Assembly: GCF_003362755.1 (NCBI RefSeq)
Contig: NZ_QKRA01000001.1
Location: 248,001-312,000 of the forward strand
Origin: Marinomonas piezotolerans
Lineage (GTDB): Bacteria > Pseudomonadota > Gammaproteobacteria > Pseudomonadales > Marinomonadaceae
Reading direction: 5' to 3'
DNA length: 64,000 bases
Made by a program: the position numbers and the translations under genes
Shown: positions 53,399 to 62,580 of the stretch, piece after piece
Numbering within the stretch: the first letter of the stretch is position 1
Layout of the letters: every line of letters starts with the position of its first letter
The notes under the pieces: model-generated
Told to the model about the DNA's origin: nothing
What the model saw: the letters and a program-made list of their open reading frames with translations, nothing else
Database searches by the model: none

Positions 53399-54292
53399 AT
53401 GAATCAGTTAGTTAGACAGTTTCTAGTAAGCCTGGGTGTGATGTTATCAGCCTTGACAGCCATTGCTGAAACGCCTGAGGACCCTTGGGAAGGTTATAAC
53501 CGTGCAGTCTTTAGTTTCAACGATACGTTGGATCGTTATGCACTCAAACCCGCCGCTCAGGGATATCAAGCGGTAACACCGACACCTGTTCAAAAAGGTG
53601 TTAGCAATTTTTTCTCTAATCTTGGGGAAATACCAAACATTGGTAATAATCTACTTCAAGGTAAGTGGGATGAAACCGCATCATCAACGTTTCGCTTTCT
53701 GATCAATTCCACTGCTGGATGGTTTGGGATTTTCGACGTTGCAAGTGAGCTTGGTTTGCAACGATATGAAGAGGACTTTGGGCAGACGCTAGGTTATTGG
53801 GGGGTTAGCTCAGGACCCTATGTAGTGATTCCTTTCTTAGGCTCCTCGACGGTTAGAGATGCCAGTGGGTTGGTTGTAGACTACTCTTTATTTGATGGCT
53901 TAGATTTGTATGATTTATCCAGTGATCAAGAGCTGTTTGCACGTACGTTAAACGTAATTCAAGTGCGTGCTAAATACCTTTCAGCTGAGCGAATGGTGTT
54001 CGGTGATCGTTATTCTTTTTTGCGAGACGTTTATCTACAAAGCCGTGAAGGTGCCGTAAACGACAATAAAGGTCGACAATTCGATAGTCAGACTAATCAA
54101 TCATCGAATTCTTCAACCTCAGAACAAGGGTCTTGGGGCAGTGAAGCAGATGATTCGTGGGGTTCTGACTCGAGTTGGGGTGACGAGACTGATGACTCTT
54201 GGGGTTCCGAATCTAGCTGGGGAGATGATGAGGTGGATTCATGGGGTTCTGATTCTAGTCAGATCGAAGACTCTTGGGGCAACGCTAATTAA
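53399..54292 (+). CDS. mlaA: MlaA (VacJ) family protein with a repeated Ser-Trp-Gly-Asp tail
   Basis: The 297-residue protein has the MlaA core: DPWEGYNRAVFSFND, NFFSNLGEIPNIGNNLLQGK and EDFGQTLGYWGVSSGPY. MlaA removes phospholipids from the outer leaflet of the outer membrane. Two things are odd. The signal peptide ends ALTAIAETPEDP without a lipobox cysteine, so it seems not to be lipidated. After about residue 240 a tail of 14-residue repeats (SWGSDSSWGDET-like) runs to the end. Only the core is standard. Confidence 0.88.
   Translation: MNQLVRQFLVSLGVMLSALTAIAETPEDPWEGYNRAVFSFNDTLDRYALKPAAQGYQAVTPTPVQKGVSNFFSNLGEIPNIGNNLLQGKWDETASSTFRFLINSTAGWFGIFDVASELGLQRYEEDFGQTLGYWGVSSGPYVVIPFLGSSTVRDASGLVVDYSLFDGLDLYDLSSDQELFARTLNVIQVRAKYLSAERMVFGDRYSFLRDVYLQSREGAVNDNKGRQFDSQTNQSSNSSTSEQGSWGSEADDSWGSDSSWGDETDDSWGSESSWGDDEVDSWGSDSSQIEDSWGNAN
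54131..54280 (+). repeat. In-frame 42-bp tandem repeats at the 3' end of mlaA
   Basis: About three and a half units encode DDSWGSDSSWGDET, DDSWGSESSWGDDE, VDSWGSDSSQIE and DSWGN. The unit is 42 bp and the DNA copies differ mainly at third positions, so the protein repeat seems selected. Confidence 0.75.
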
Positions 54293-54329
54293 CGACTGCG
54301 TTTCATTGCACACCTACAAGGTAAGTTAA

Positions 54330-55379
54330 ATGAGAATATTGTCAGTAGTATTTTGCGTTCTAGGGGCTATAGGTGCGTCGTTAGGTGCGTCGTTAGCATC
54401 AGCTCGTGAACCATTAAATGTGTTGATCTGGGAAGATTTTATCGATCCAGATGTGCTTACCGAGTGGACTCAAAAAACCGGAATTCCTGTCCAACAAACG
54501 TATTACGATGACGAGTCAGAACGAGATTTGATACTAGCTGGCAAATCAGCTAGCTATTTTGATGTTGTCATCGTCAATGAGTCTGCGGTCAATCAAATGG
54601 GAGAAGCGGGTTACCTGCACTCTTTAAAAGTGAACGACAAGCATTGGCGAGAGTTCTGGCCGCAAGCATGTGGATCCTATGGCGTGCCTTATTTATGGGG
54701 TACGTATGGAATTATCTATCGCAAGGATAAGGTACAAGCGCCAGTAAGGAGCTGGAAAGAGCTACTTTCACCGAGAGAGGAGCTTACTGGCCATATCGGG
54801 ATGTTAGGGCAGCCAGATGAGCTGCTAACATCTGCATTTTTGGCTCTAGGTTACCCAGTTGACTCGAATAATCAAACACACTTAGAAGACGCATTTGAGT
54901 TATTGCGCGAACAGTCTAAGCATGTCTTTAATTATGAATACATTTACTCTTATATCGCGGATAACCCAGAATCCGATGATATATGGGCAGCACCTGCGTA
55001 TAGTGGTGATGCGGCTTCACTAAATGAATTACAAAACAAAGACGTATGGGAGTTTGTTAAACCGAAAGAAGGTTTGACAGTGTGGGTGGATTGTTGGGCA
55101 ATCGTTGCTTCTTCTAGTCGTGTTGACGACGCGCAAAAATTTATCGACTTTATGTCTCGTGATGAGATAAGTGCAAAGAGCTCAGAAGCGATGTATGCTG
55201 CGTCGCCTTTTAAAGACGCGGTGTTGATACAAAATCCAGATTTTCAGGAAGACACTACCGTATACTTAACGGAGAAAGAATTAGAACTTGCTAATTTATT
55301 TCCCTCTTTCAGTGGTAATGATATGTTACAGAGATTGCGTATCAGGGATGCATTGATTCGATACTATGACACTCACTAA
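54330..55379 (+). CDS. Periplasmic polyamine-binding protein, NspS/PotD-like
   Basis: After a signal peptide (about 1-26, including a duplicated GASL) comes a PotD/PotF-type binding fold: NVLIWEDFIDPDVLTEW, FDVVIVNESAV, YLWGTYGIIYRKD and VWVDCWAIV. No transporter ATPase or permease is nearby. Its stop overlaps by 14 nt the start of a GGDEF-EAL membrane protein. This is the layout of Vibrio NspS-MbaA, where the binding protein reports norspermidine/spermidine to a c-di-GMP enzyme. A sensing role is therefore inferred. Confidence 0.85.
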   Translation: MRILSVVFCVLGAIGASLGASLASAREPLNVLIWEDFIDPDVLTEWTQKTGIPVQQTYYDDESERDLILAGKSASYFDVVIVNESAVNQMGEAGYLHSLKVNDKHWREFWPQACGSYGVPYLWGTYGIIYRKDKVQAPVRSWKELLSPREELTGHIGMLGQPDELLTSAFLALGYPVDSNNQTHLEDAFELLREQSKHVFNYEYIYSYIADNPESDDIWAAPAYSGDAASLNELQNKDVWEFVKPKEGLTVWVDCWAIVASSSRVDDAQKFIDFMSRDEISAKSSEAMYAASPFKDAVLIQNPDFQEDTTVYLTEKELELANLFPSFSGNDMLQRLRIRDALIRYYDTH

Positions 55380-57690
55380 GCGTTTAGTTTTATTAGTTCT
55401 GCCTATTTTGCTGGTCGGTGTATTTGTGGCCGCAGCTGGCATGTATCAGGTTCAAAGCGATACGTTGACTGAAGTGGAGCAGACTAAACTCGATCTGAAA
55501 CTTCAGCATGCTAAGGCACAATTTGAACAAGATGCCTCTGTGGCGGCTAATGTCGCGTCGTTACTCTTGGACGGCGAAACGTTGCCAGCCCTTACCCGAT
55601 CAGCTGGTAAAGATGTCGAAGAGTATTTGGTGACTCAAAAGCTGGATCGGCTGATTGATGATGTGTTGTCCGATGGCCATACGCGATTGTTGGTCACCGT
55701 CATAGACGACCTTGGAAATCCAATATATCACCATGAACGCAGCGATAATCCATTTAGTGAAACGCCAAAATTTGTCTTGAACTTTGCTCGTTCATCCATT
55801 TTGAAACGTACGCAAACGTCTAGTAAGTTGATGTTTATTAACAGTTTTAAGCACGCGTACGTGCACGGTCGAGTATTAGACGCTAGTACGTTTTTGAAGC
55901 CATTTCGCGTAGGCTCCGATAATAATATTGTAGTGGTCGTTACGTCGTATACGGAAGCATTTGATCGAGACCTTCGTACACTTCAAGAAACGTATGGCGT
56001 CACGCCCAAACTTATCAATCGACTGCCCAGTTTCAAGGCGCCAGATGAGGCCATGACGCGATCGATTGAAATATTGCCAAACTTTTACTTAGAACTTGAA
56101 CTAACTGATGCCTATTTAAGGCATTCTCGAACTTCTCTCGTTGATTGGTTGATTGCGGTGTCCCTGATATTTGGAGTTACGGTAGCGGCTGTTTTGCTAT
56201 ATTTGATTCGGCGATACATCATTCGGCCTATCGAAATATTGGACGACCAACTTGACCTTGTTACGTCAGCCCAGCAAAACAACATTCAGCGCCCAGTCGG
56301 GACAGATGAACTAAGTCGCTTGGGCATCAAGTTCTATGATTTATATGATCAGTTAAATACCAACCTAAACGAGTCTCGTAACCTTGCGATCACTGACTCT
56401 CTAACCAAACTGCCTAATCGTACGCGCTTTCAAGAATTTGCCAAACGAGCCATCGTAAGAGCGTGGAATCGAAAAACATACGTTTCGCTCATCTATATAG
56501 ATCTAGATAATTTCAAATTTGTGAATGATCGCCTGGGACACGAAGCAGGTGACGAACTATTGAAATTTGCTGCGAACGCGTTTGAATCACTTCTCCAGAG
56601 TGAAAAGTACCGTCAACAGGGTACTTTAGTCTCTAGGTTGGCGGGTGATGAGTTTGCTATCGTACTTGCCCACGACGATTTGAAAGATCGAGAAAACTTA
56701 GCAGCAGACTTGGTCGGTTTATTTGACGGTGGTTTTAAAACAGACCGATATCTGACACCTGTTTCTGCCAGTGTTGGCGTTGCAAGCTATCCTGAAGATG
56801 GTGAGGATTTACGAGAGCTAATTGCCAATGCCGATATGGCCATGTATCACGCTAAGCGATCTGGTAAAAGCCGATTCTCTACATATTCGCATTCGATCGC
56901 TGGCGATGCGCGAAGGGTGAAACTGATCGAGGATGCCTTAAAATTTGTAAACTGTGACGATGAATTCTCGCTCGTATTCATGCCATTTGTTGATCAGGCC
57001 GGTGAGATAAAAGGGCTAGAAGTGTTGTTGCGTTGGTATTCAGCGGAGCTAGGCCATATAACACCGGATGAGTTTGTGCCCATTGCGGAACAGACTGGAA
57101 CGTATTCAAAAATTGATGATTGGGTATTTCGTAATGCGTTTGATCACATCTCTAAGCTTTGTACATTTTTGGGTGATGACATTGTGGTTGCGATTAATAT
57201 TTCCGCCGCTGAACTTGGTCAAGCAGACTTCGCAAGTAAGTTGATTCGCCTGAAGGAAGAGTACAACGTTTCTGATGGTGCGGTAGAGTTAGAGATAACA
57301 GAAACATTTGGTTATTTTGCAGTGGAGCAAGTTTTAGTTGTACTTAGAGGTTTACGTGATGCGGGCTTCGGTATATCGATTGATGATTTTGGTATCGGTT
57401 ATACGCCATTACTTCAAATGATTGACTATCCAGTCGATAAAGTTAAGTTTGATAAAGAATTGGTGCAGCGCTTAACGAATGATCAATATCGCCAGCTGTT
57501 AGAGCCTACGGTCGAGCTTTGCCACTTACAGTCAATAAAAGTGACTGCAGAAGGTGTCGAAGACTTAGATAAATTGTCTGTGTTACGACATGCAGGATGT
57601 GACTATTTTCAAGGTTACTCGATTGCTCAACCAATGAGCTTGGTTGAGCTTCGAGAGTGGCACGAACGTTATCTGCCTCTTAAGCAATAA
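55366..57690 (+). CDS. MbaA-like membrane GGDEF-EAL protein
   Basis: The 774-residue protein has a membrane helix (about 7-28), a periplasmic domain (30-255), a second helix (about 262-285), HAMP, GGDEF and EAL domains. The cyclase motif is AGDEF (426-430), a variant of GGDEF. The EAL domain keeps EVL (552-554), LEITE, DDFGIGYTP and AEGVE, so phosphodiesterase activity is likely. It is co-translated with the polyamine-binding protein. By analogy to MbaA, polyamine signals would alter c-di-GMP and biofilm formation. Confidence 0.87.
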   Translation: MTLTKRLVLLVLPILLVGVFVAAAGMYQVQSDTLTEVEQTKLDLKLQHAKAQFEQDASVAANVASLLLDGETLPALTRSAGKDVEEYLVTQKLDRLIDDVLSDGHTRLLVTVIDDLGNPIYHHERSDNPFSETPKFVLNFARSSILKRTQTSSKLMFINSFKHAYVHGRVLDASTFLKPFRVGSDNNIVVVVTSYTEAFDRDLRTLQETYGVTPKLINRLPSFKAPDEAMTRSIEILPNFYLELELTDAYLRHSRTSLVDWLIAVSLIFGVTVAAVLLYLIRRYIIRPIEILDDQLDLVTSAQQNNIQRPVGTDELSRLGIKFYDLYDQLNTNLNESRNLAITDSLTKLPNRTRFQEFAKRAIVRAWNRKTYVSLIYIDLDNFKFVNDRLGHEAGDELLKFAANAFESLLQSEKYRQQGTLVSRLAGDEFAIVLAHDDLKDRENLAADLVGLFDGGFKTDRYLTPVSASVGVASYPEDGEDLRELIANADMAMYHAKRSGKSRFSTYSHSIAGDARRVKLIEDALKFVNCDDEFSLVFMPFVDQAGEIKGLEVLLRWYSAELGHITPDEFVPIAEQTGTYSKIDDWVFRNAFDHISKLCTFLGDDIVVAINISAAELGQADFASKLIRLKEEYNVSDGAVELEITETFGYFAVEQVLVVLRGLRDAGFGISIDDFGIGYTPLLQMIDYPVDKVKFDKELVQRLTNDQYRQLLEPTVELCHLQSIKVTAEGVEDLDKLSVLRHAGCDYFQGYSIAQPMSLVELREWHERYLPLKQ

Positions 57691-57699
57691 AGTGGTGGA

Positions 57700-58806
57700 T
57701 TAACTGGAAGCTGGCAGGATACGTAGAATCCTACCTGAGTCAGTGCTTATGGCGAGCGCTCCATCTGAAAGCTCTATGACATCCCTCATTCGTTCGTCGA
57801 GATCCTCTAGATGGCGCGATTCGGACACGTTGCCGTTAACTAGTTTAACGTTGTTTAAATGACGTAACGCCAATGCCGTAGATAGGAAATCACCATCCCA
57901 GCCATTGAATAGCTGTCCGCGATACACCAATAGCGAGCCCGGGGCGATAGAAGGTGTAAAGACCTTTTTAGGCTCATCGATTCCTTCTTTTGATGTGCCT
58001 TCCCCGACTTGAAACGGCCCCCAGTACTCTTTACCGTAAGAAACGATCGGCCATCCATAGTTAGCCCCCACTCGAATCAGATTGATTTCATCTCCACCTC
58101 TTGGGCCGTGTTCATTAGACCAAAGACGTTGAGTGTGTTGATCATAATAGAGGCCTTGTGGGTTTCTGTGTCCGTAGCTCCAAATTTCCGCGCGGACATT
58201 ACCTCGGCGAACAAAAGGGTTATCTTTCGGGACTGAGCCGTCGAGGTTTAGGCGTAGGATTTTACCCGCGTGATTGGTGAGATCTTGTGCATTGGCTCGC
58301 TCGCCTCTGTCACCGATAGAGATAAACACGTGCCCGTCATTGTCGAATGCAATGCGACTGCCAAAGTGCTTGCCAGTGTCTGAACCTGCATCCGTAATGA
58401 AGACATCCTGCCAATCGACTAGGGCTGAGCCTTGCAATTTTGCTCGTGCTAAGGCTGTTGTAGCGCCGTCAGCCATTGGGTGGGAATACGTGAAGTAGAC
58501 CCATGATGTCTCATCAAAATCTGGAGATAAGGCAATATCAAGAAGCCCGCCTTGTCCAGCATTTGCTATGTTTGGCAATCCAGATATGGGTGTTTGCTTG
58601 CCCGTGACAGTGTTGACCCGATAAAGCGCTCCCTGCTTTATCGTCACCAAAAGGTTCGTATCATCTAATTGGGCCATGCCCCAAGGGATGCCGTTAAAGG
58701 AAGTAATTTCATCGACCTTGAAGTTTGTGTGCGTATCCTTTGCATAGCCTATTGAGCAAAGCGCAATCATGAAACACGCGCTGATTTGTCTAATATATGG
58801 GAGCAT
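57700..58806 (-). CDS. PQQ-dependent aldose sugar dehydrogenase, YliI/Asd-like
   Basis: A signal peptide (about 1-22) precedes a six-bladed beta-propeller of the GSDH family: IPWGMAQL, GQGGLLDIALSPDF, FGSRIAFDNDGHVFISIGDRG and SYGHRNPQGLYYD with NEHGPRGGDEIN. It should oxidise aldoses in the periplasm using PQQ. No PQQ synthesis gene is in the window. Confidence 0.87.
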   Translation of the reverse strand: MLPYIRQISACFMIALCSIGYAKDTHTNFKVDEITSFNGIPWGMAQLDDTNLLVTIKQGALYRVNTVTGKQTPISGLPNIANAGQGGLLDIALSPDFDETSWVYFTYSHPMADGATTALARAKLQGSALVDWQDVFITDAGSDTGKHFGSRIAFDNDGHVFISIGDRGERANAQDLTNHAGKILRLNLDGSVPKDNPFVRRGNVRAEIWSYGHRNPQGLYYDQHTQRLWSNEHGPRGGDEINLIRVGANYGWPIVSYGKEYWGPFQVGEGTSKEGIDEPKKVFTPSIAPGSLLVYRGQLFNGWDGDFLSTALALRHLNNVKLVNGNVSESRHLEDLDERMRDVIELSDGALAISTDSGRILRILPASS

Positions 58807-58975
58807 AAGGAGTATTCCTTCATCTAAGGATTTAGCTCATATTATAGAAGCGAAAATCGCAACAACTATGATCTGGTTGGGGGTTCCATAATGGTTGCCT
58901 TAATTTTGCGCAGTGCTGTGGTGACTGTAATCTTCACGCCAATATTATTTTTTTCTATTTAAGGCATACAGGCTG

Positions 58976-59006
58976 CAAAAAAACGCAGCCAATTGGCTGC
59001 GTTTTT
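58976..59006 (-). terminator. Rho-independent terminator of tal
   Basis: AACGCAGCC-AATT-GGCTGCGTT forms a perfect 9-bp stem flanked by A- and T-runs, just after the tal stop on the minus strand. Confidence 0.92.
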
Positions 59007-59027
59007 CGGTAGAAGTACAAAACTGAT

Positions 59028-59978
59028 TTATAGTTTCTCCTCTAGCATTGCTTCCAATTTACGCTGATCGGCAGCAAAGTTTCGGATGCCTTCGGCAAGT
59101 TTTTCAGTTGCCATAGCATCTTCATTCAAAGCCCAACGGAATGCTTGCTCTGTTACTTTTTCACCAGCTGGCTTGATGTCGTCTGTCGGTGAGAGTTTAC
59201 GCTCTAGAGGGCTCTCATCCTTCTTCAGTTCTTCTAGCAAGGCTGGACTGATCGTCAGTCGGTCGCAACCTGCTAGCTGCTCGATTTCACCAATATTACG
59301 GAAGCTTGCACCCATCACGACGGTTTTGTAGCCGTGTTGCTTGTAGTAATTGTAGATCTCGGTAACCGATACAACACCTGGATCTGTCTCTGCGGTGTAG
59401 TCTTCACCTGTGGATTTCTTGTACCAATCTAAGATACGTCCGACGAACGGCGAGATCAAGAAAACGCCTGCTTCAGCACATGCTTGAGCTTGGGCGAATG
59501 AGAACAGCAAAGTGAGATTACAATTAATGCCTTCTTTCTCTAATTCTTCAGCGGCTTTAATACCTTCCCAAGTCGAAGCAGCTTTGATAAGCACGCGATC
59601 CTTTGAGATGCCCGCATCTTCATATAGCTTTATCAGACGGCGTGCTTTAGCAACCGTTGCCTCTTTATCGTACGACAAACGCGCGTCTACTTCGGTTGAA
59701 ATGCGACCTGGGACGTACTTGAGAATCTCTGTGCCAACAATGACTGCCAACTTGTCGCCAGCATCGATGATTTGCTGAGCTTTGTCGCTACTTTGCTCTT
59801 TTGCCCAAGCAATGGCTTGGTCGATGAATGGAGCATACTCAGGAATCTGCGCCGCTTTGAGCATTAGAGATGGATTAGTAGTCGCATCTTCAGGACGATA
59901 TTCTTTAATGGCAGTGATATCACCTGTGTCCGCGACAATCGTTGTGAACTCTTTTAGTTGAGATAACTTATTGCTCAT
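59028..59978 (-). CDS. tal: Transaldolase
   Basis: The 316-residue protein matches TalB length (317). [22 protein letters not shown] opens it in parts, the Schiff-base lysine lies in [12 protein letters not shown] near 128-139, and [18 protein letters not shown] follows. It interconverts sedoheptulose-7-P/glyceraldehyde-3-P and erythrose-4-P/fructose-6-P. It overlaps the end of dusA by 11 nt, so the two are co-translated. A terminator follows. Confidence 0.95.
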   Translation of the reverse strand: MSNKLSQLKEFTTIVADTGDITAIKEYRPEDATTNPSLMLKAAQIPEYAPFIDQAIAWAKEQSSDKAQQIIDAGDKLAVIVGTEILKYVPGRISTEVDARLSYDKEATVAKARRLIKLYEDAGISKDRVLIKAASTWEGIKAAEELEKEGINCNLTLLFSFAQAQACAEAGVFLISPFVGRILDWYKKSTGEDYTAETDPGVVSVTEIYNYYKQHGYKTVVMGASFRNIGEIEQLAGCDRLTISPALLEELKKDESPLERKLSPTDDIKPAGEKVTEQAFRWALNEDAMATEKLAEGIRNFAADQRKLEAMLEEKL

Positions 59979-61014
59979 TGCTTCTGTCCTTTGTTTTATC
60001 TAACTGTTGTTTAACCAATTCAATCGCATCAATTAACACTTGAATTGTAGCGTCTGTTCGATGACCGTTTTCTGAAAGGTAACGTCTAAATTGTTTGCCG
60101 CCGGGTAAACCTTGGAAAATCCCCAAGATATGACGTGTCATGTGCATGAGGCGAGCGCCTTGCTTTAGCTGCTGTTCCACATACGGAAGGTAGCGGTCTA
60201 AGGCGTCAAAACGATCGGTAGCTGTTGAAGGCTGTCCGAACACTATCTGATCAACTGAGCTCATGACCCAAGGATTATGATACGCCTCGCGCCCCATCAT
60301 CACTCCATCAATATGGCATAGATGATTTTGCGTCTCTTCTATTGTCTTTATGCCACCATTAATAATGATTTCAAGGTGAGGAAAGTCCTTCTTCAATTGA
60401 TACACGTAATCGTATTTCAATGGTGGGATCTCTCGATTCTCTTTAGGACTAAGCCCCTGAAGTATGGCATTTCGAGCATGAACAATAAAAGTTTCGACAC
60501 CCTCGTTGGCGACATTCCCTACGAAATCCCTAACGATGCTGTATTCCTGTTGATCATCTAATCCAATACGATGCTTTAAAGTAACAGGCAATGATGTTGC
60601 GTCTTGCATCGCTTTCATTGCATCAATTATTTTTTCAGGGTGCGCCATTAAAATCGCACCAATCAAGCTATTTTGCACTCGATCGCTTGGACAACCTGCA
60701 TTGAGATTAACTTCATCGTAACCAAATTGCTCCGCTAATTTTGCGCATTTAGCCAACTCTTTTGCGTCGCTACCACCTAATTGCAATGCGATTGGGTGTT
60801 CACATCCATCATATTTAAGAAACCGCTCTGGATTGTCGCCTTGTAATAAAGCACCAGTCGTTACCATTTCGCTATACAGAAGGGTGTTTTTGGTAATACA
60901 GCGTGCAAACACTCGAAAATCTGACGTCGTCCAATCCATCATGGGAGCGACACTGAAGCGCCTGTCTAGCTTGTGATTTGTGATATCTGGTTTAGGGCCT
61001 ATTTTTTCTGGCAT
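59968..61014 (-). CDS. dusA: tRNA-dihydrouridine synthase A
   Basis: The 348-residue FMN protein has [10 protein letters not shown], the active-site cysteine in [10 protein letters not shown] and NGGIKTIEE with [11 protein letters not shown]. These are DusA signatures (U20/U20a of tRNA). Length equals the family norm (about 330-345). It is first in an operon with tal. Confidence 0.94.
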   Translation of the reverse strand: MPEKIGPKPDITNHKLDRRFSVAPMMDWTTSDFRVFARCITKNTLLYSEMVTTGALLQGDNPERFLKYDGCEHPIALQLGGSDAKELAKCAKLAEQFGYDEVNLNAGCPSDRVQNSLIGAILMAHPEKIIDAMKAMQDATSLPVTLKHRIGLDDQQEYSIVRDFVGNVANEGVETFIVHARNAILQGLSPKENREIPPLKYDYVYQLKKDFPHLEIIINGGIKTIEETQNHLCHIDGVMMGREAYHNPWVMSSVDQIVFGQPSTATDRFDALDRYLPYVEQQLKQGARLMHMTRHILGIFQGLPGGKQFRRYLSENGHRTDATIQVLIDAIELVKQQLDKTKDRSNEQ

Positions 61015-61246
61015 TTTGTATTGTTTATATTCGTAGGAATGAGAGCCTAGTGAATGTCATACAGTTCTATCTGACATTTGGCTACGGCTGGTGTATCAAT
61101 TTGTATGCTCGCTATTATGTCATAAAATTACAAGTTGAGGATATGACAAACTCGTTGTTCAGGCTTCCGTGCTAGATTGTCAAAAGCAAAATAACTATCA
61201 TGGTAAGTCGTTTTCAGGCGTAACGTCTGATGGAAGTAAACAGTTT

Positions 61247-62014
61247 ATGGAGCACTTTGTGTCGGATTCGGTAACGCCAATGTTGGTAGGGTTGTTTGAT
61301 GATTTGCCTGATGCTCAGCAGCCAATTTACGCTAAGCTAAAATTGGCGATTACGATGAGAATTAACTCAGGCGCGTGGCAGGCGGATCAACGAATGCCAT
61401 CTGAAGCAGAGTTCGTCAAAGCGCTAGGGGTGAGCCGCATGACGGTGAATCGTGCATTGAGAGAGTTGACGGCTGAGGGTTTACTGAAACGCCATCAAGG
61501 TTTAGGTACGTTTGTCGCTGAGAAAAAATCTCACTCCGCTTTGTTTGAAGTGCACAACATCGCCGAAGAAATCGCTGAGCGTGGTCATCGTCATCGTTCT
61601 GAGCTGCTAGTACTAGAATCAGCCAAAGCAACCGTAGAAGAAGCAATGACTCTGGGGGTGCGAACTAATCATGAAATATTTCGCTCTGTTGTGCTCCATT
61701 TCGAAAACGAACAGCCAATACAGATAGAAGAGCGCATTGTTAATGCTCGATTAGCCCCCGATTATGATCAGCAGGACTTTTCCCAGCACACACCTTACGA
61801 ATACCTTATGAGCGTTGCGCCCATGACCGAAGGAGAGCATTTAGTAGAAGCTATTTTGCCCAATGAGTTGGAATGCCAGAGGTTAAATATCCAGAACTTT
61901 GAACCATGTTTACAGATTAAGCGTCGCACTTGGGCAGGTGACGATATTGTTACGGTTGCTCGTCTTTTGCACCCAGGCTCACGTTTCCAGCTGTTTGGGC
62001 ATTTTGGACGCTAA
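61247..62014 (+). CDS. hutC: Histidine utilization repressor HutC (GntR/UTRA)
   Basis: The 255-residue protein has a GntR winged helix (QRMPSEAEFVKALGVSRMTV near 50-69) and a C-terminal UTRA domain with EIFRSVVLHFEN and CLQIKRRTW, LLHPGSRFQLFG at the end. HutC represses hut genes and responds to urocanate. ATG 61247 is used; ATG 61280 would give 244 residues. It converges on hutD with a 4-nt overlap. Confidence 0.88.
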   Translation: MEHFVSDSVTPMLVGLFDDLPDAQQPIYAKLKLAITMRINSGAWQADQRMPSEAEFVKALGVSRMTVNRALRELTAEGLLKRHQGLGTFVAEKKSHSALFEVHNIAEEIAERGHRHRSELLVLESAKATVEEAMTLGVRTNHEIFRSVVLHFENEQPIQIEERIVNARLAPDYDQQDFSQHTPYEYLMSVAPMTEGEHLVEAILPNELECQRLNIQNFEPCLQIKRRTWAGDDIVTVARLLHPGSRFQLFGHFGR

Positions 62015-62580
62015 TTACGTGTCATGATGTTGATGGCAATTCCACTGCCTTGCGTGAGCATGCCCGTTAGCGCATCAGAAACAACGATCATGCTGTTCGC
62101 TTTGATCGTAATGTGAGTATTATCAGAAAGATTTAACACGCTATCCTCGCATATATAAATGCCAGTAAATAAATCATCATGGGCTGTTATAGAGAGCTGG
62201 CAGGGAGCATGAAGTGTCTTTGCATAAGCCGATGTATCGACCTCTCGTACCATGATATTCAAGTCTTCAATAGGACCTTCGATGAGGCTGGCAAAGGTCG
62301 CTTCTCCGCCAGAAAAACATGCTATGTCTAAGGGCTTAGTGAGTGTTTGTTCGAAGTTGTTGTGTTTTAATGTCATGCCTTGGCCAGATAACAAGACTAA
62401 GGTGCGATGCAGCCCTTCGAAGTTTGAAAATGGTCCGTCTTCAACAACCGCCGCTTGACTGATTCTAAAGCGTAAACCGTGTTCATCTTTAGCGTGCTGT
62501 ATCTCCAGCGTCTCGCCGAGTCCATTTTTCCACGGCATACGTGTGTATTGGTCTTGTTTAAGCAGGATCCATTTAGCCAT
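62011..62580 (-). CDS. hutD: HutD family protein
   Basis: The 189-residue cupin-like protein starts with the HutD pattern PWKNGLGETLEI and has RISQAAVVEDGPFSNFEGLHR. In Pseudomonas HutD tunes hut expression, probably by limiting intermediates. It overlaps hutF by 8 nt. Confidence 0.9.
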   Translation of the reverse strand: MAKWILLKQDQYTRMPWKNGLGETLEIQHAKDEHGLRFRISQAAVVEDGPFSNFEGLHRTLVLLSGQGMTLKHNNFEQTLTKPLDIACFSGGEATFASLIEGPIEDLNIMVREVDTSAYAKTLHAPCQLSITAHDDLFTGIYICEDSVLNLSDNTHITIKANSMIVVSDALTGMLTQGSGIAINIMTRN

